64,000 bases of DNA, taken from Gammaproteobacteria bacterium. Lineage in GTDB: Bacteria > Pseudomonadota > Gammaproteobacteria > Thiohalobacterales > Thiohalobacteraceae. Position 1 is the stretch's first letter, and the number at the start of each line of letters is the position of its first letter. Both the position numbers and the translations under genes were made by a program. Shown piece after piece: positions 25,859-35,264 of the stretch. Where the stretch lies: positions 1 to 64,000 of the forward strand of contig JAHJQQ010000025.1 in NCBI GenBank assembly GCA_018819175.1, in the 5' to 3' direction. The notes under the pieces were generated by a model. That model saw only the letters and a program-made list of their open reading frames with translations. It had not been told where the DNA came from and ran no database searches.

Positions 25859-26818
25859 CTACTTGCACTTACCGCGACAGTGGATCTGTCGCTGGGTATC
25901 CAGAAACTCCTCCCGTAACGGACCGCCGATCTGCAACGCCTTCTCGACCATCGCCTCCGCGCTTTTCCAACGCTTGCGGTCGGCGAGTACCAGCGCCAGA
26001 TTGTTATAGGCTACCGGGTCATCGGGAAACTTCGCGATCACATTCCGGTAGGCCGTGTCGGCGGATTTCAATTTGCCCTGCGTGTAATAACTGTTCGCCA
26101 CGCCCAGCTGCGGGGCGATCTCATCAGGCCAGCGTTTCGCGGCACTGCGATAGATCGCGAGCGTTGTCTTCGCATCGCCACTTTGCTCGAACGGCATAGC
26201 CGCGTTCATCACCGCCGTGATATCGGCCGAGGCCGGCAGCACACCGGGTTTCAACACCACGATGGCCCAGTGGTCGGCACGTTTCCAGGTACGCTCGAAC
26301 AGTGTCCAGTCGACAACATGCCGCTGCTCCCGACCGGAACGCAATGTCACCGTCTGTGTAGCCGGATCCACGCCGACCACAACGGCGTAATGCCAAACCG
26401 GCTTCCAGGCAAATGCCAGGTTCTGCAACACAATGACGGGATGTCCCGCCGCGAGTTCGGCCTGGATACTGCGCAGCTCGCCCTTGATCACAAACGGTAC
26501 ACGTCCCTGCGCCCGACTCTGCGCCAGCATTTCGATCTGCAGGCTACCTTTGAGTTCGGGGATGACCAGTGCGGGCGCGAGTTCTTCGGGTGTCGCGCGT
26601 ACACCGGTCCATTGCAGCACGGTAGCAAGCGCCGCAGGACCGCATTGATATTGCTCCTGGGGATAGAACGGGACCTTGGTCAATTCCAGCGCGGGGCGAT
26701 CGGCATCGACATGGATCTGCGGCGGCGGTCCGCAGGCTACCAGCAAAAAGAGCAACGGCAGCAGGAGCAGCAGGCGTTGCGCCTCTCCCCCACTAACAAC
26801 TGGATTCCGCCGCGGCAC
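25859..26818 (-). CDS. PA2778-family cysteine peptidase lipoprotein with TPR repeats
   Basis: 319 aa. An N-terminal lipobox (LLVACG, Cys29) predicts a lipoprotein. A C39-like papain-fold domain follows, with catalytic Cys59 in YQCGPAALATVL and His143 in VWHYAVVVGVD. The C-terminal part (about 205-319) holds TPR-like helices (AIYRSAAKRWPDEIAPQLGVA, AYRNVIAKFPDDPVAYNNLA). The family is conserved next to PA2779-type genes, and C39-like domains usually cleave after double-glycine leaders or act as bacteriocin-type processing enzymes; the substrate here is unknown. It lies 6 bp downstream of PA2779 copy B, in one operon, and converges with copy A. Confidence 0.88.
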   Translation of the reverse strand: MPRRNPVVSGGEAQRLLLLLPLLFLLVACGPPPQIHVDADRPALELTKVPFYPQEQYQCGPAALATVLQWTGVRATPEELAPALVIPELKGSLQIEMLAQSRAQGRVPFVIKGELRSIQAELAAGHPVIVLQNLAFAWKPVWHYAVVVGVDPATQTVTLRSGREQRHVVDWTLFERTWKRADHWAIVVLKPGVLPASADITAVMNAAMPFEQSGDAKTTLAIYRSAAKRWPDEIAPQLGVANSYYTQGKLKSADTAYRNVIAKFPDDPVAYNNLALVLADRKRWKSAEAMVEKALQIGGPLREEFLDTQRQIHCRGKCK

Positions 26819-26824
26819 GATTGG

Positions 26825-27217
26825 TTATTTACGTATGAACGTGAAAATATCGGTGTAGCCGAGGATATCGGTGATCAACAGTATGATGAAGATCAATGCG
26901 ATCGTACCGGCCGCGCCGGCACCGGCAGGCTCATCGATCAGATCAGCGGCACGGGCCAGTTCCGCATCACTGAGCGCCGCCGCACGAGACTGCGCGAGCT
27001 GCGGATCAACACCGAGATCCATCAACTGGGCACGCACGTCCTCGCGCTGCAGGAAATCCTGCACCTGAGCATGCTGATCAGCAGCCGCCTGCGATGATGC
27101 ATGACGTTCAACGGAGATCATGCCCGCCTGCGCTATCGGCATGGCAACGGTCATAAAGCCGAACACACAGGTTACCAGCAGAGTCAGACGCCGCATCGCG
27201 GCAGCAAGATATCTCAT
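26825..27217 (-). CDS. PA2779-family small exported membrane protein (copy B)
   Basis: 130 aa with signal peptide (cleavage near PIAQA), a polar middle with QVQDFLQREDVRAQLMDLG and GVDPQLAQSRAAALSD, and a C-terminal helix ALIFIILLITDILGYTDIF with a basic end. The repeated motif LGVDP-x-xAQxR and the ending TDILG-x-T-x-x-F are shared with copy A, showing paralogy. GAGGAG lies 7 bp before the ATG. It is first in a two-gene operon with the PA2778-like peptidase, which could act on it. Confidence 0.85.
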   Translation of the reverse strand: MRYLAAAMRRLTLLVTCVFGFMTVAMPIAQAGMISVERHASSQAAADQHAQVQDFLQREDVRAQLMDLGVDPQLAQSRAAALSDAELARAADLIDEPAGAGAAGTIALIFIILLITDILGYTDIFTFIRK

Positions 27218-27296
27218 GTCTAAATCTCCTCAGTCGTTATCGAACACAGAGGTCATTATACGCACTACAACAACGGACTAATGAACTTCTGAATAT

Positions 27297-27372
27297 TTCG
27301 TCATTCCGGCGAAGGCCGGAATCCATGTGATTCAAAACTCTGGATTCCGGCCTGCGCCGGAATAACAACATA
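27297..27372. repeat. REP-like palindrome pair
   Basis: Two hairpins, CATTCCGGCGAAGGCCGGAA and GGATTCCGGCCTGCGCCGGA, in opposite orientation around a short AT-rich gap. The sequence is related to the inner palindrome at 25640-25680. It sits between the ends of two operons. Confidence 0.8.
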
Positions 27373-27417
27373 GTCATTAATCAGAGATTACTTAATCCCT
27401 TCCCGCGATAGAGCCGC

Positions 27418-30400
27418 TTATTTTCGACCTGGACCAGCGTACATCAAGTGGTATAACGCCGGCAGTACCAACAGCGTCAGCAATGTCGACGAGATAATCC
27501 CGCCTATGACCACCGTGGCCAGCGGCCGTTGTACCTCGGCACCCGTGCCGATATTCAACGCCATCGGAATAAAGCCCAGGCTCGCGACCAGGGCCGTCAT
27601 CAGCACCGGCCTTAGGCGCCGCAATGCGCCCTGAATGATGGCCGGCTCCAGCGCCATGCCCTGCCCGCGCAGGTCGCGGATGAAGGACAGCATCACCACA
27701 CCATTGAGCACAGCCACTCCGGACAGCGCAATAAAACCAACACCGGCCGAGATCGACAACGGCAGATCGCGCAGCGCCAAGGCGGCCACGCCGCCGGTGA
27801 GCGCCAGCGGTACACCACTGAATACCAGCGCCGCATCCTTCACGGAATTGAATGCCATGAACAACAGACCGAAGATGATGAGCAATGTGATGGGTACAAC
27901 CAGCGCGAGCCGCTTGCTGGCCGAAATCAGCTGCTCGAAGGTGCCGCCGTAATCCACCCAATAACCGGCCGGCAGTTCGACCTGTTCGCGCACCGCGGCC
28001 TGCACATCGGTGACGAAACTGCCCAGGTCGCGTTCGCGCACATTGGCGGTGACCACCATGCGGCGTTTGCCATTCTCGCGGCTGATCTGATTCGGCCCCT
28101 CGGTAAAGGCAATTTCCGCGACCTCGCTCAACGGGATACTGTTTGGCGTGGACTGGGCAATACCCAGCATATCGGCATCACCTACCACTTCGCGTCCACT
28201 GTCTTGCGGCAAGCTGATGGGCAGTCGCGCCAGGGCATCGAGATCGGTACGCAGGTGTTCCGGCAGACGCACCACCAGATCGAAACGCCGGTCACCCTCG
28301 AAGATCTGACCGACCGTTTCACCGCCCATGGCGATACGCAGCATGTCCTGCACCTGAGCCACATCCAGCCCATAATCGGCCAGGCGATCGCGTTTGGGTG
28401 TGACGGTAAGCATCGGCAGACCGGTCGCCTGCTCGGTCGCGACATCGGCCGCGCCATCGACATTCGACACCACGGCCTCGACGCGTTCAGCCAGTTCGAC
28501 CAGGGTATCGAAGTCATCGCCATACACCTTCACGGCCAGATCCGCACGCACACCGGCAATGAGCTCATTGAAACGCATCTGTATCGGCTGGGTGAACTCG
28601 TAATTGTTGCCGGGGATTTTGCGCGCGGCCGCCTCAACTTCCGCGACAAATGCCGCCTTGGATTTGTCGGGATCGGGCCACTGCTCGCGAGGCTTCAAGA
28701 TCACGAAGGTATCCGCGACGTTCGGCGGCATCGGATCGGTGGCGATCTCCGCCGTGCCGAGTTTGGCGAACACATGCGACACCTCGGGGAACTCGGCCAG
28801 CCGTTTCTCCAGGGCCGCCTGCATCTCGACGGCCTGGGTCAGGCTGGTGCCGGGAATGCGCAGCGCATGCACGGCCATATCGCCCTCATCGAGGCTGGGC
28901 AGGAACACCGCGCCCATGCGTGTGGTGTACAAGGCCGACAGCACGACGAGTACAGTTGCACCGATCACCACGGTCCTGCGCCAGTCCAACACCGTGCGCA
29001 GCACCGGTTCGTAGAAGCGACTGATCCGGGCCATCACCGCATTGTCCTTGTGTTCGACCTTGCCACTGACAAACAGCGCCACTGCGGCCGGCACGGCCGT
29101 CACTGACAACACCAACGCTGCCAGCAACGCCGTGATCACCGTGAAGGCCATCGGGTGAAACATTTTCCCTTCCACACCGGTCAGCGCAAAGATCGGGATA
29201 TACACGATCAGGATGATGAGCACACCGAACACGCTCGGGCGGATCACCTCGACCGTCGCCTCGCGCACAATGCGCAAGCGTTCCTTGATGTCCGGCAGCG
29301 AGCCGTGCATGCGCTGATAGGCACCCAGTTGAAACAGGCAGTTCTCGACGATGATCACCGCGCCGTCGACGATCAGCCCGAAATCCAGCGCGCCCAGACT
29401 CATCAGATTCGCCGACACCTGCGACTCGACCATGCCGGTGATGGTCATCAGCATCGCCACCGGGATCACCGCCGCCGTCACCAGCGCCGCGCGCCAGTTA
29501 CCCAGCAACAGCAATAGAACCACAATCACTAACAGCGCGCCTTCGAGCAGATTCTTCTGCACGGTGGCGATGGTCTTGTCGACCAGGGTGGTGCGATCGT
29601 AGAGCGGGTTCAGCGAGACACCTTCGGGCAGCGACGGCTTGATGGATTCGAGACGCTCCGCCGTGGCGCGCGCGACCACGCGGCTGTTCTCGCCGACCAG
29701 CATGAACACCGTGCCCAACACCACCTCCGCGCCATCCTGCGTCGCCGCGCCGGTGCGCAGTTCACTGCCCAGCGCGACGTCAGCCACATCGGCCAGATGA
29801 ATCGCGACACCTTCGCGCTTGGCGACAGTGATGCCGAGAATCTCGTCGATGCTGGTGAGCTGACCGGGTGAGCGGATCAGATACTGCGCACCGTGACGTT
29901 CGATATAGCCGGCACCGGTATTGAGATTGTTGCGCGCCAACGCGGCCATCACATCCTGCAGCGTCAGATCGAAGGCCAGCAATTTTTCCGGATCGGGAAG
30001 GACATGGAATTGCTGCGTGTAACCACCGATGGTGTTGACCTCGACCACGCCCGGCGTCTGGCGCAACTGCGGACGCACAATCCAATCCTGGATTGTGCGC
30101 AGATCCATCGGTGTGACCTCAGGATCGTCCGCCGATATGGTATACATGAAAATCTCGCCCAGGCCGGTGGCGATCGGTCCCATTGAGGGTTCAATGCCGG
30201 TGGGCAACTTATCTTTGACTTCGGACAGACGCTCATTGATGAGTTGCCGCCCCCAATAGATGTCGGTGCCATCTTCGAACACCACCGTGACCTGCGATAG
30301 TCCATAGCGCGACACTGAGCGTGTCTGTGCAAGGCGTGGCAACCCCGCCATCGCGGTTTCAACCGGGAAGGTAACGCGCTGCTCGGCCTCCAGCGGTGAA

Positions 30401-30567
30401 TATCCCGGAGCCACGGTATTGATCTGCACCTGGACATTGGTGATGTCCGGCACGGCGTCGATGGGCAACTGTTTCAGGTTGTAGACACCCAGGGCCATCA
30501 GTCCCAGGGTCAGCACCAGCACCAGCCAGCGATGCGCCAGGGCGGCGCCAATAATGCGATTCAGCAT
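27418..30567 (-). CDS. czcA: Heavy-metal efflux RND pump, CzcA family
   Basis: 1049-aa inner-membrane proton-driven pump with twelve membrane helices and two large periplasmic loops, the usual length for HME-RND proteins. The motif in the fourth helix reads DFGLIVDGAVIIVEN, matching the DFGx3DGAx3VEN signature of pumps for divalent Co/Zn/Cd/Ni rather than the Cu/Ag type. The N-terminus (LKQLPIDAVPDITNVQVQI) and DEGDMAVHALRIPGTS are also typical. It is the last gene of the czcC-czcB-czcA operon, 11 bp after czcB. The exact metal cannot be fixed from sequence. Confidence 0.97.
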   Translation of the reverse strand: MLNRIIGAALAHRWLVLVLTLGLMALGVYNLKQLPIDAVPDITNVQVQINTVAPGYSPLEAEQRVTFPVETAMAGLPRLAQTRSVSRYGLSQVTVVFEDGTDIYWGRQLINERLSEVKDKLPTGIEPSMGPIATGLGEIFMYTISADDPEVTPMDLRTIQDWIVRPQLRQTPGVVEVNTIGGYTQQFHVLPDPEKLLAFDLTLQDVMAALARNNLNTGAGYIERHGAQYLIRSPGQLTSIDEILGITVAKREGVAIHLADVADVALGSELRTGAATQDGAEVVLGTVFMLVGENSRVVARATAERLESIKPSLPEGVSLNPLYDRTTLVDKTIATVQKNLLEGALLVIVVLLLLLGNWRAALVTAAVIPVAMLMTITGMVESQVSANLMSLGALDFGLIVDGAVIIVENCLFQLGAYQRMHGSLPDIKERLRIVREATVEVIRPSVFGVLIILIVYIPIFALTGVEGKMFHPMAFTVITALLAALVLSVTAVPAAVALFVSGKVEHKDNAVMARISRFYEPVLRTVLDWRRTVVIGATVLVVLSALYTTRMGAVFLPSLDEGDMAVHALRIPGTSLTQAVEMQAALEKRLAEFPEVSHVFAKLGTAEIATDPMPPNVADTFVILKPREQWPDPDKSKAAFVAEVEAAARKIPGNNYEFTQPIQMRFNELIAGVRADLAVKVYGDDFDTLVELAERVEAVVSNVDGAADVATEQATGLPMLTVTPKRDRLADYGLDVAQVQDMLRIAMGGETVGQIFEGDRRFDLVVRLPEHLRTDLDALARLPISLPQDSGREVVGDADMLGIAQSTPNSIPLSEVAEIAFTEGPNQISRENGKRRMVVTANVRERDLGSFVTDVQAAVREQVELPAGYWVDYGGTFEQLISASKRLALVVPITLLIIFGLLFMAFNSVKDAALVFSGVPLALTGGVAALALRDLPLSISAGVGFIALSGVAVLNGVVMLSFIRDLRGQGMALEPAIIQGALRRLRPVLMTALVASLGFIPMALNIGTGAEVQRPLATVVIGGIISSTLLTLLVLPALYHLMYAGPGRK

Positions 30568-30578
30568 GCTGGCATTCC

Positions 30579-31856
30579 TCAGTGATCGTGGCTGGCGCCG
30601 GACTTGTCGATGTCGGCCTTGATGAGATAACTGTTCCCGGTCACGTATTCAGTGCCGGGCCTGAGACCACCGATGACTTCGGCCCATTCGCTGTTCCGCT
30701 TGCCGAATTCCAGCATGCGCACTTCGTAGGTTTCCTTGAAACGCGCGAACACCACCTGAAAATCGCGGAAGCCCTGGATGGCTGACTGCCTCACCGCAAG
30801 CTCGACCGGGTGTTCGGCGACCGTGACCTGGCCGCGCACGAACTGTCCCGGCCGCAACTGTCCCTCGGGATTGTCCAGAATCACGCGCGCCTGAATACTC
30901 TGACTGGCATGCAGCACCAGCGAGGCCAGCCAATCGATACGGCCGCTGAATACCTTTCCATCCAGGGTTTCGATGCGCACCGCCTGCCCGGTCTTCACCT
31001 GCGAGATCTGCCGCGCGAACACATCCAACTCCACCCACACCTGCGACAGGTCGGCAATCACGAATAGCGGTTCATCGCCGGTTGCCATGCCCGGCTGGAT
31101 ATCGCGACGCAGAATCACGCCATCGATGGGCGCGGTCAGCGCATAGGTCTGCAGGCTCTCATTGCTCTGGATACGCGCCAGCACAGAACCCGCTTGCACA
31201 CGTTCACCCAGTCTCGCCGTTACGTTCTGCACCACACCGGGAAAACGCGCGCGCACCTGTGCGATCCGCGCCGGATCGGACTGGACCCGTCCGGTGAGAT
31301 TGAGCGTCTCAGTGATGACGGCGGGCCCGGCAATCTCGGTCACGATGCCGGCCTCTTGCGCCAGCTCGGCCGGGATCTCGGTGCGGCCTTCGTAACTGGC
31401 GTAGGTCCAACGGTAAGATTTGCCGGCGTGGCGTGCCTCAATCGCGACATCGAAAGAATGCGGCTCACTGACCACGCCCTGCCCGCGCAGAAAATCCTTG
31501 AGGGGTTTAAAACTGAAATGATCCACCTGGCCGTCTATACGCGTCAGTTCAACGGTTAATTCCACCGCCTCGGGTGCAAGCGGATGTCCATCCTGCGTGG
31601 CATAGGCATGAAACTCCGGCGGCACGCCGGTTTCATACAGCGCCAGTTCGATAGCGAAACCATCCTGTGCGAACAGCTTGCCGCCGTGCGGGCCCTTGGG
31701 AATCTCGGCGGGGATCACGGTGGCGGCTTCATCGCCATGGGCTTCATGCTCGCCTGCGTCATCGGCATGGCCGCCCGCCGCAAGGACAGGTTGCAATGGC
31801 CAGGTGCTAAGCAGCACACCGGCGGTCAGTACGGTCAACAAGTAAGAACGAATCAT
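30579..31856 (-). CDS. czcB: RND efflux periplasmic adaptor, CzcB family
   Basis: 425-aa membrane-fusion protein that links the RND pump to the outer-membrane channel. It has an N-terminal signal peptide, a His/Glu-rich stretch (GGHADDAGEHEAHGDEA) likely to bind metal, an extra N-terminal domain typical of heavy-metal adaptors, a lipoyl/hairpin region (SVLARIQSNESLQTYALTAP then IDGVILRRDIQPGMATGDEP) and a beta-barrel domain (VWVELDVFARQISQVKTGQA). The start overlaps the czcC stop as ATGA, indicating translational coupling. Confidence 0.95.
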   Translation of the reverse strand: MIRSYLLTVLTAGVLLSTWPLQPVLAAGGHADDAGEHEAHGDEAATVIPAEIPKGPHGGKLFAQDGFAIELALYETGVPPEFHAYATQDGHPLAPEAVELTVELTRIDGQVDHFSFKPLKDFLRGQGVVSEPHSFDVAIEARHAGKSYRWTYASYEGRTEIPAELAQEAGIVTEIAGPAVITETLNLTGRVQSDPARIAQVRARFPGVVQNVTARLGERVQAGSVLARIQSNESLQTYALTAPIDGVILRRDIQPGMATGDEPLFVIADLSQVWVELDVFARQISQVKTGQAVRIETLDGKVFSGRIDWLASLVLHASQSIQARVILDNPEGQLRPGQFVRGQVTVAEHPVELAVRQSAIQGFRDFQVVFARFKETYEVRMLEFGKRNSEWAEVIGGLRPGTEYVTGNSYLIKADIDKSGASHDH

Positions 31857-33112
31857 GGGGTCTCTCCAATAACAGGCGCGGCACCGATCAGACGATCAAT
31901 CTCGATATGCGCGGCATGATGATCAACGGCAGCGGACAAGGATTCCATGCGCGCCTCCAACAAACTGTTCTGGGCTGCACCCAACTCCAGCAGTGAATAC
32001 CGGCCAGCGGCATAACCCTGGTTGTAATCCTTCAAGGCCTGCTCGGCGGCAGGCAGGATGCGCTGCGCATAGACCTCGAAACGATCCCGCGCATGCAGCA
32101 GTTCCTGATGTAAATCTGACAGTGTTGCACGCAAGGCGAGGCGCTGATCCTGTGCCAGCAAGGGTTCGCGCGCAGCCAGCGCGTCGGCCTCGTTCACATA
32201 GGCGCTGGACCGACCGGCGCTGCCGAGCGGCATGCGCAGCGACAACACCAGACCCACATCATCCGTCGTATTGAAGTGGCGTACACCGGCCCGCAGATCC
32301 AGGTCCGGCTGTGAGCGTGTGCGCGCCAGCAACCGTCGCGCCTCGCTCAGGCGCGCGCTCGTTGCCAGACGTGCCAGGGCTGGATTACGTTCGATCGCCT
32401 GATCGAGCTGCGCGAAATCGGCGTCCGCCTCCAGTGTGTACAACTCTGCCTGCACGGCATCGAAATCCGCATCGAAGTCGCCCCACAGGATCGCCAGTTG
32501 CCGCCGTCCGTTCTTCAGTAGATGCCCGGTTTCCTCCAGGGCGAGTTCCGCGCGCGCCAGATCGATCTGCACACGACTGCGTTCCGCTGCCGGCGCCTTG
32601 CCGACGCGATAACGCTGCTCCACCGACGTCAATGTCTGCCGCATCAGATCAACGCGCTGCCGGGCAAGGTCGCGTTCGACTTGCACACGCGCCAGCGCCA
32701 GATAACGCCGCGCCGTTTCTGCCAGCAGGTCCAGACGCTGCGCATCCTGCTCATGCCGTACCAGCCCGGCCTCCAACTGCGCCACGGCGCTGCGCTGCGC
32801 GGATTTATCACCCAGTTCCAGCACCCGGCCGAGGCTGAGCGTGGTCTCCAGAGCGTCCACCCCATTAATGTCACCGCTACCGGCGAGGTTCTCCAGTTCC
32901 ACACCCACCTCATAGGGCGTCGACAGGCCCTGCTGGCGGATGCGTTCGGCTGCCGCGCGACTATCGAAATCCGCCGCCTGCAATTGCGGATTACGCTCGA
33001 GGACGCGCGCGACGGCCTCGTTCAGACTGAGGGATGCCGGCGGCGACGCCACTGCTACGGGCGCGCCAAACAGCATCCAGATAAGGGCATAGACCCTGAT
33101 CGATACATTCAT
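31853..33112 (-). CDS. czcC: TolC-family outer-membrane efflux channel, CzcC type
   Basis: About 419 aa. Signal peptide (MNVSIRVYALIWMLFGAPVAVA|SP), then two TolC repeats of long helices (LSLNEAVARVLERNPQLQAAD; LARLATSARLSEARRLLARTR), the standard outer-membrane factor plan. GGAG lies 8-9 bp before the chosen ATG; an ATG 63 bp upstream would give an unlikely leader before the signal peptide. It is first in the czcCBA operon and overlaps czcB by 4 bp. A His-rich membrane protein gene lies upstream on the same strand. Confidence 0.93.
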   Translation of the reverse strand: MNVSIRVYALIWMLFGAPVAVASPPASLSLNEAVARVLERNPQLQAADFDSRAAAERIRQQGLSTPYEVGVELENLAGSGDINGVDALETTLSLGRVLELGDKSAQRSAVAQLEAGLVRHEQDAQRLDLLAETARRYLALARVQVERDLARQRVDLMRQTLTSVEQRYRVGKAPAAERSRVQIDLARAELALEETGHLLKNGRRQLAILWGDFDADFDAVQAELYTLEADADFAQLDQAIERNPALARLATSARLSEARRLLARTRSQPDLDLRAGVRHFNTTDDVGLVLSLRMPLGSAGRSSAYVNEADALAAREPLLAQDQRLALRATLSDLHQELLHARDRFEVYAQRILPAAEQALKDYNQGYAAGRYSLLELGAAQNSLLEARMESLSAAVDHHAAHIEIDRLIGAAPVIGETP

Positions 33113-33226
33113 GGTTGTTATCTCCGAACCGGTGGCCGGTCCCAATGGAAATCGAAGCAGATACGCGTCACGCAACGCTAGCTATCTGGCCACACGTTAT
33201 AGACACGCAAGTAAAGCAGGGATGTA

Positions 33227-33637
33227 TCAGGTACGCGGCGGCGCGCGTAAGGGTGGGGTCGTGTAGAGACTGGATAACGGTAGACGATGTTTGACCGAGC
33301 GTGGATGCTGTCGGACGTTCTGTGCCACTATCGGTATGATCAGCAACAGCGCCAGCAGAATAATAACCAGCTGCAGCTGAACACCCGATTTCTTTATGGA
33401 AACATCCGTAGCAGGCTTGATGGTATGACCGTCGTCATGGTGATTGAATCCACTGGCATCCGCGTGGCCATGAATATCGATGACATGATCCTGAATACCG
33501 ACATCATGTGTCTGCGCTTCCGCAGCATGATGCAGATGATAGTGATGGGGAAACAGGGTCAACGACAGGAAGGCCAGGATCAGCAGCCAGCTGATACCCT
33601 CTTTGCGGGCGGCCTTTATGGATAAAGCGGAAGTCAT
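33227..33637 (-). CDS. Histidine-rich membrane protein beside czcCBA
   Basis: 136 aa with two hydrophobic helices (about 15-30 and 87-107) and, between them, a probable periplasmic loop full of His and Asp (HHYHLHHAAEAQTHD, HVIDIHGHADASGFNHHDDG). Such loops bind Zn, Ni, Co or Cu loosely. It is on the same strand as czcCBA with about 110 bp before czcC, so it is probably the operon's first gene and could act as a metal buffer or sensor. No named family is recognised; small His-rich proteins with this position are common near czc operons. Confidence 0.78.
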   Translation of the reverse strand: MTSALSIKAARKEGISWLLILAFLSLTLFPHHYHLHHAAEAQTHDVGIQDHVIDIHGHADASGFNHHDDGHTIKPATDVSIKKSGVQLQLVIILLALLLIIPIVAQNVRQHPRSVKHRLPLSSLYTTPPLRAPPRT

Positions 33638-33903
33638 TGTCGTTATCTGCGTCGTTTGATCTAATGGGACGCCTACGTGGCATGCCCGGCACGTTACCTG
33701 CCACTGACATCCGAGTCAATCCGTGGAGAAGCAGCCGAATCCAGACTAGGACGCGCGGCATGAATAAGAGTTCCCAATTGTTTTTCAATGAATAGCCCAC
33801 AACCCTGATGACATCTAAGAGCCTCTCCCTGCAAAATGCCGGCTTGAATACTTATACTTTCTGATCCAGCACATAACCAAAGCCCCGCTTCGGGGGGGAC
33901 TCA

Positions 33904-34953
33904 ATGCACCGATTCATCAGCTTTCGCACGCCCGGTATCCTGGCCGCCCTGAGCGCCGCACTGCTGTTCGGCGCCGGAACGCCACTGGCGAAACTCCTGC
34001 TCGACAGCGTTAGCCCCTGGTTGCTCGCCGGCCTGCTGTATGCCGGTTCCGGGCTGGGCCTCACGCTCTACCGCCGCCTGCATCGCGCGCCCAGTATCCG
34101 CTTACCGCGCGCGGAAGCAGGCTGGTTCCTGGCCGCCATTGCCGCCGGTGGCGTGCTCGCGCCGGTGCTGTTGATGTTCGGCCTGACCGGGATGCCGGCC
34201 GCGAGCGCTTCTCTCTTGCTCAATGCCGAAGGGGTGTTTACAGCACTGCTCGCCTGGTTTGTGTTCCACGAGAATTTCGACCGGCGCATTGCGCTCGGTA
34301 TGCTGGCGATTGTCGCAGGCGCAATTGTATTGAGTTGGCCAGGTGAAGCACGATTCGCTGAGCTGTGGCCGGCACTCTGCATACTCGGTGCTTGTTTCGC
34401 ATGGGCCTTGGATAATAACCTCACGCGCAAGGTCTCTTTGACCGATGCGACTTGGATAGCAGCGGTGAAAGGTCTGGTTGCAGGCTGCGTCAATCTGGCG
34501 ATTGCATTTACGCTTGGCGCGGATTGGCCACCAGGGATGCCACTGATCGGCGCGATGCTGGTAGGATTTTTCGCTTATGGCGTTAGCCTGGCCCTGTTCG
34601 TCGTCGCACTGCGCCATCTCGGCACCGCCCGCACGGGCGCCTATTTTTCCATAGCGCCGTTCTTCGGTGCACTGCTCGCGGTCCTGATGGGGGAATCACT
34701 GACGATCCCACTGCTGATAGCGGGCTCTCTGATGGCGCTGGGCGTGTGGCTGCATCTGACCGAGCATCACGCTCATGAACATACCCACAGCGCGATGTTC
34801 CATTCCCATGCGCATATACATGACGAACATCATCAGCACGAGCATGACGCCGCTTGGAATGGCAAGGAACCACATACCCATCCACATCAACACGCGCCCA
34901 CCAAACACACGCATCCGCATTATCCTGATGCACATCATCAGCATCGACATTAG
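33904..34953 (+). CDS. DMT/EamA transporter with histidine-rich C-terminal tail
   Basis: 349-aa inner-membrane protein: ten membrane helices in two EamA repeats (FGAGTPLAKLLLDSVSPWLL; ALDNNLTRKVSLTDATWIAAVKG; LRHLGTARTGAYFSIAPFFGA), then about 65 cytoplasmic or periplasmic residues with about 25 histidines (HHAHEHTHSAMFHSHAHIHD and more). The body matches the drug/metabolite transporter superfamily, and the tail resembles those on Zn/Ni/Co transporters, so a metal-related export role is plausible. Placement beside czcCBA agrees. Its start ATG is preceded by GGGGGGGA. Confidence 0.9.
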   Translation: MHRFISFRTPGILAALSAALLFGAGTPLAKLLLDSVSPWLLAGLLYAGSGLGLTLYRRLHRAPSIRLPRAEAGWFLAAIAAGGVLAPVLLMFGLTGMPAASASLLLNAEGVFTALLAWFVFHENFDRRIALGMLAIVAGAIVLSWPGEARFAELWPALCILGACFAWALDNNLTRKVSLTDATWIAAVKGLVAGCVNLAIAFTLGADWPPGMPLIGAMLVGFFAYGVSLALFVVALRHLGTARTGAYFSIAPFFGALLAVLMGESLTIPLLIAGSLMALGVWLHLTEHHAHEHTHSAMFHSHAHIHDEHHQHEHDAAWNGKEPHTHPHQHAPTKHTHPHYPDAHHQHRH

Positions 34954-34974
34954 GAAAGTTGACCCGCATTCGTG

Positions 34975-35264
34975 AATCGGCTCGAACCCGCCGATTGAAG
35001 CCGTGGGTTCGACTCCATAACCTCAACTTGATCGCACAATAAAAAGGGACCACGAAGGTCCCATTATCTTTTTGGCGGAGAGGGTGGGAGTATTCGCCCG
35101 CTACGCGGCCTCACCCTTCGGGCCGCCTCCGCTGCGCTCCGGCGTTGTCTCGCGTCGCTGCGCGACACTCGGCTCGAACCCGCCGATTGAAACCGTGGGA
35201 TCGACTCCATAACCTCAACTTGATCGCACAATAAAAAGGGACCGCGAAGGTCCCTTTATCTTTT
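34975..35264 (-). repeat. 192-bp repeat downstream of tRNA-Ser(CGA)
   Basis: The segment 34979-35091 recurs at 35171-35283 with about 96% identity, a period of 192 bp. Each copy ends (on the plus strand) with TGGCGGAGAGGGTGGGAGT, the 19-nt complement of the tRNA 3' end including CCA; the copy at 35073-35091 is not part of a full tRNA. Each copy also carries the tRNA terminator. Between the copies is a GC-rich block (35092-35170) that aligns with the units near tRNA-Ser(GGA): ATTCGCCCGCTACGCGG, CACCCTTCGGG, CTGCGCTCCGGCGTT. Confidence 0.88.
35233..35264 (-). terminator. Terminator of tRNA-Ser(CGA)
   Basis: On the minus strand: AAAGGGACC-TTCGC-GGTCCCTTTTTATT, a perfect 9-bp stem and T tract just after the CCA end. 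A near-identical copy lies at about 35041-35072 within the repeat. Confidence 0.88.
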
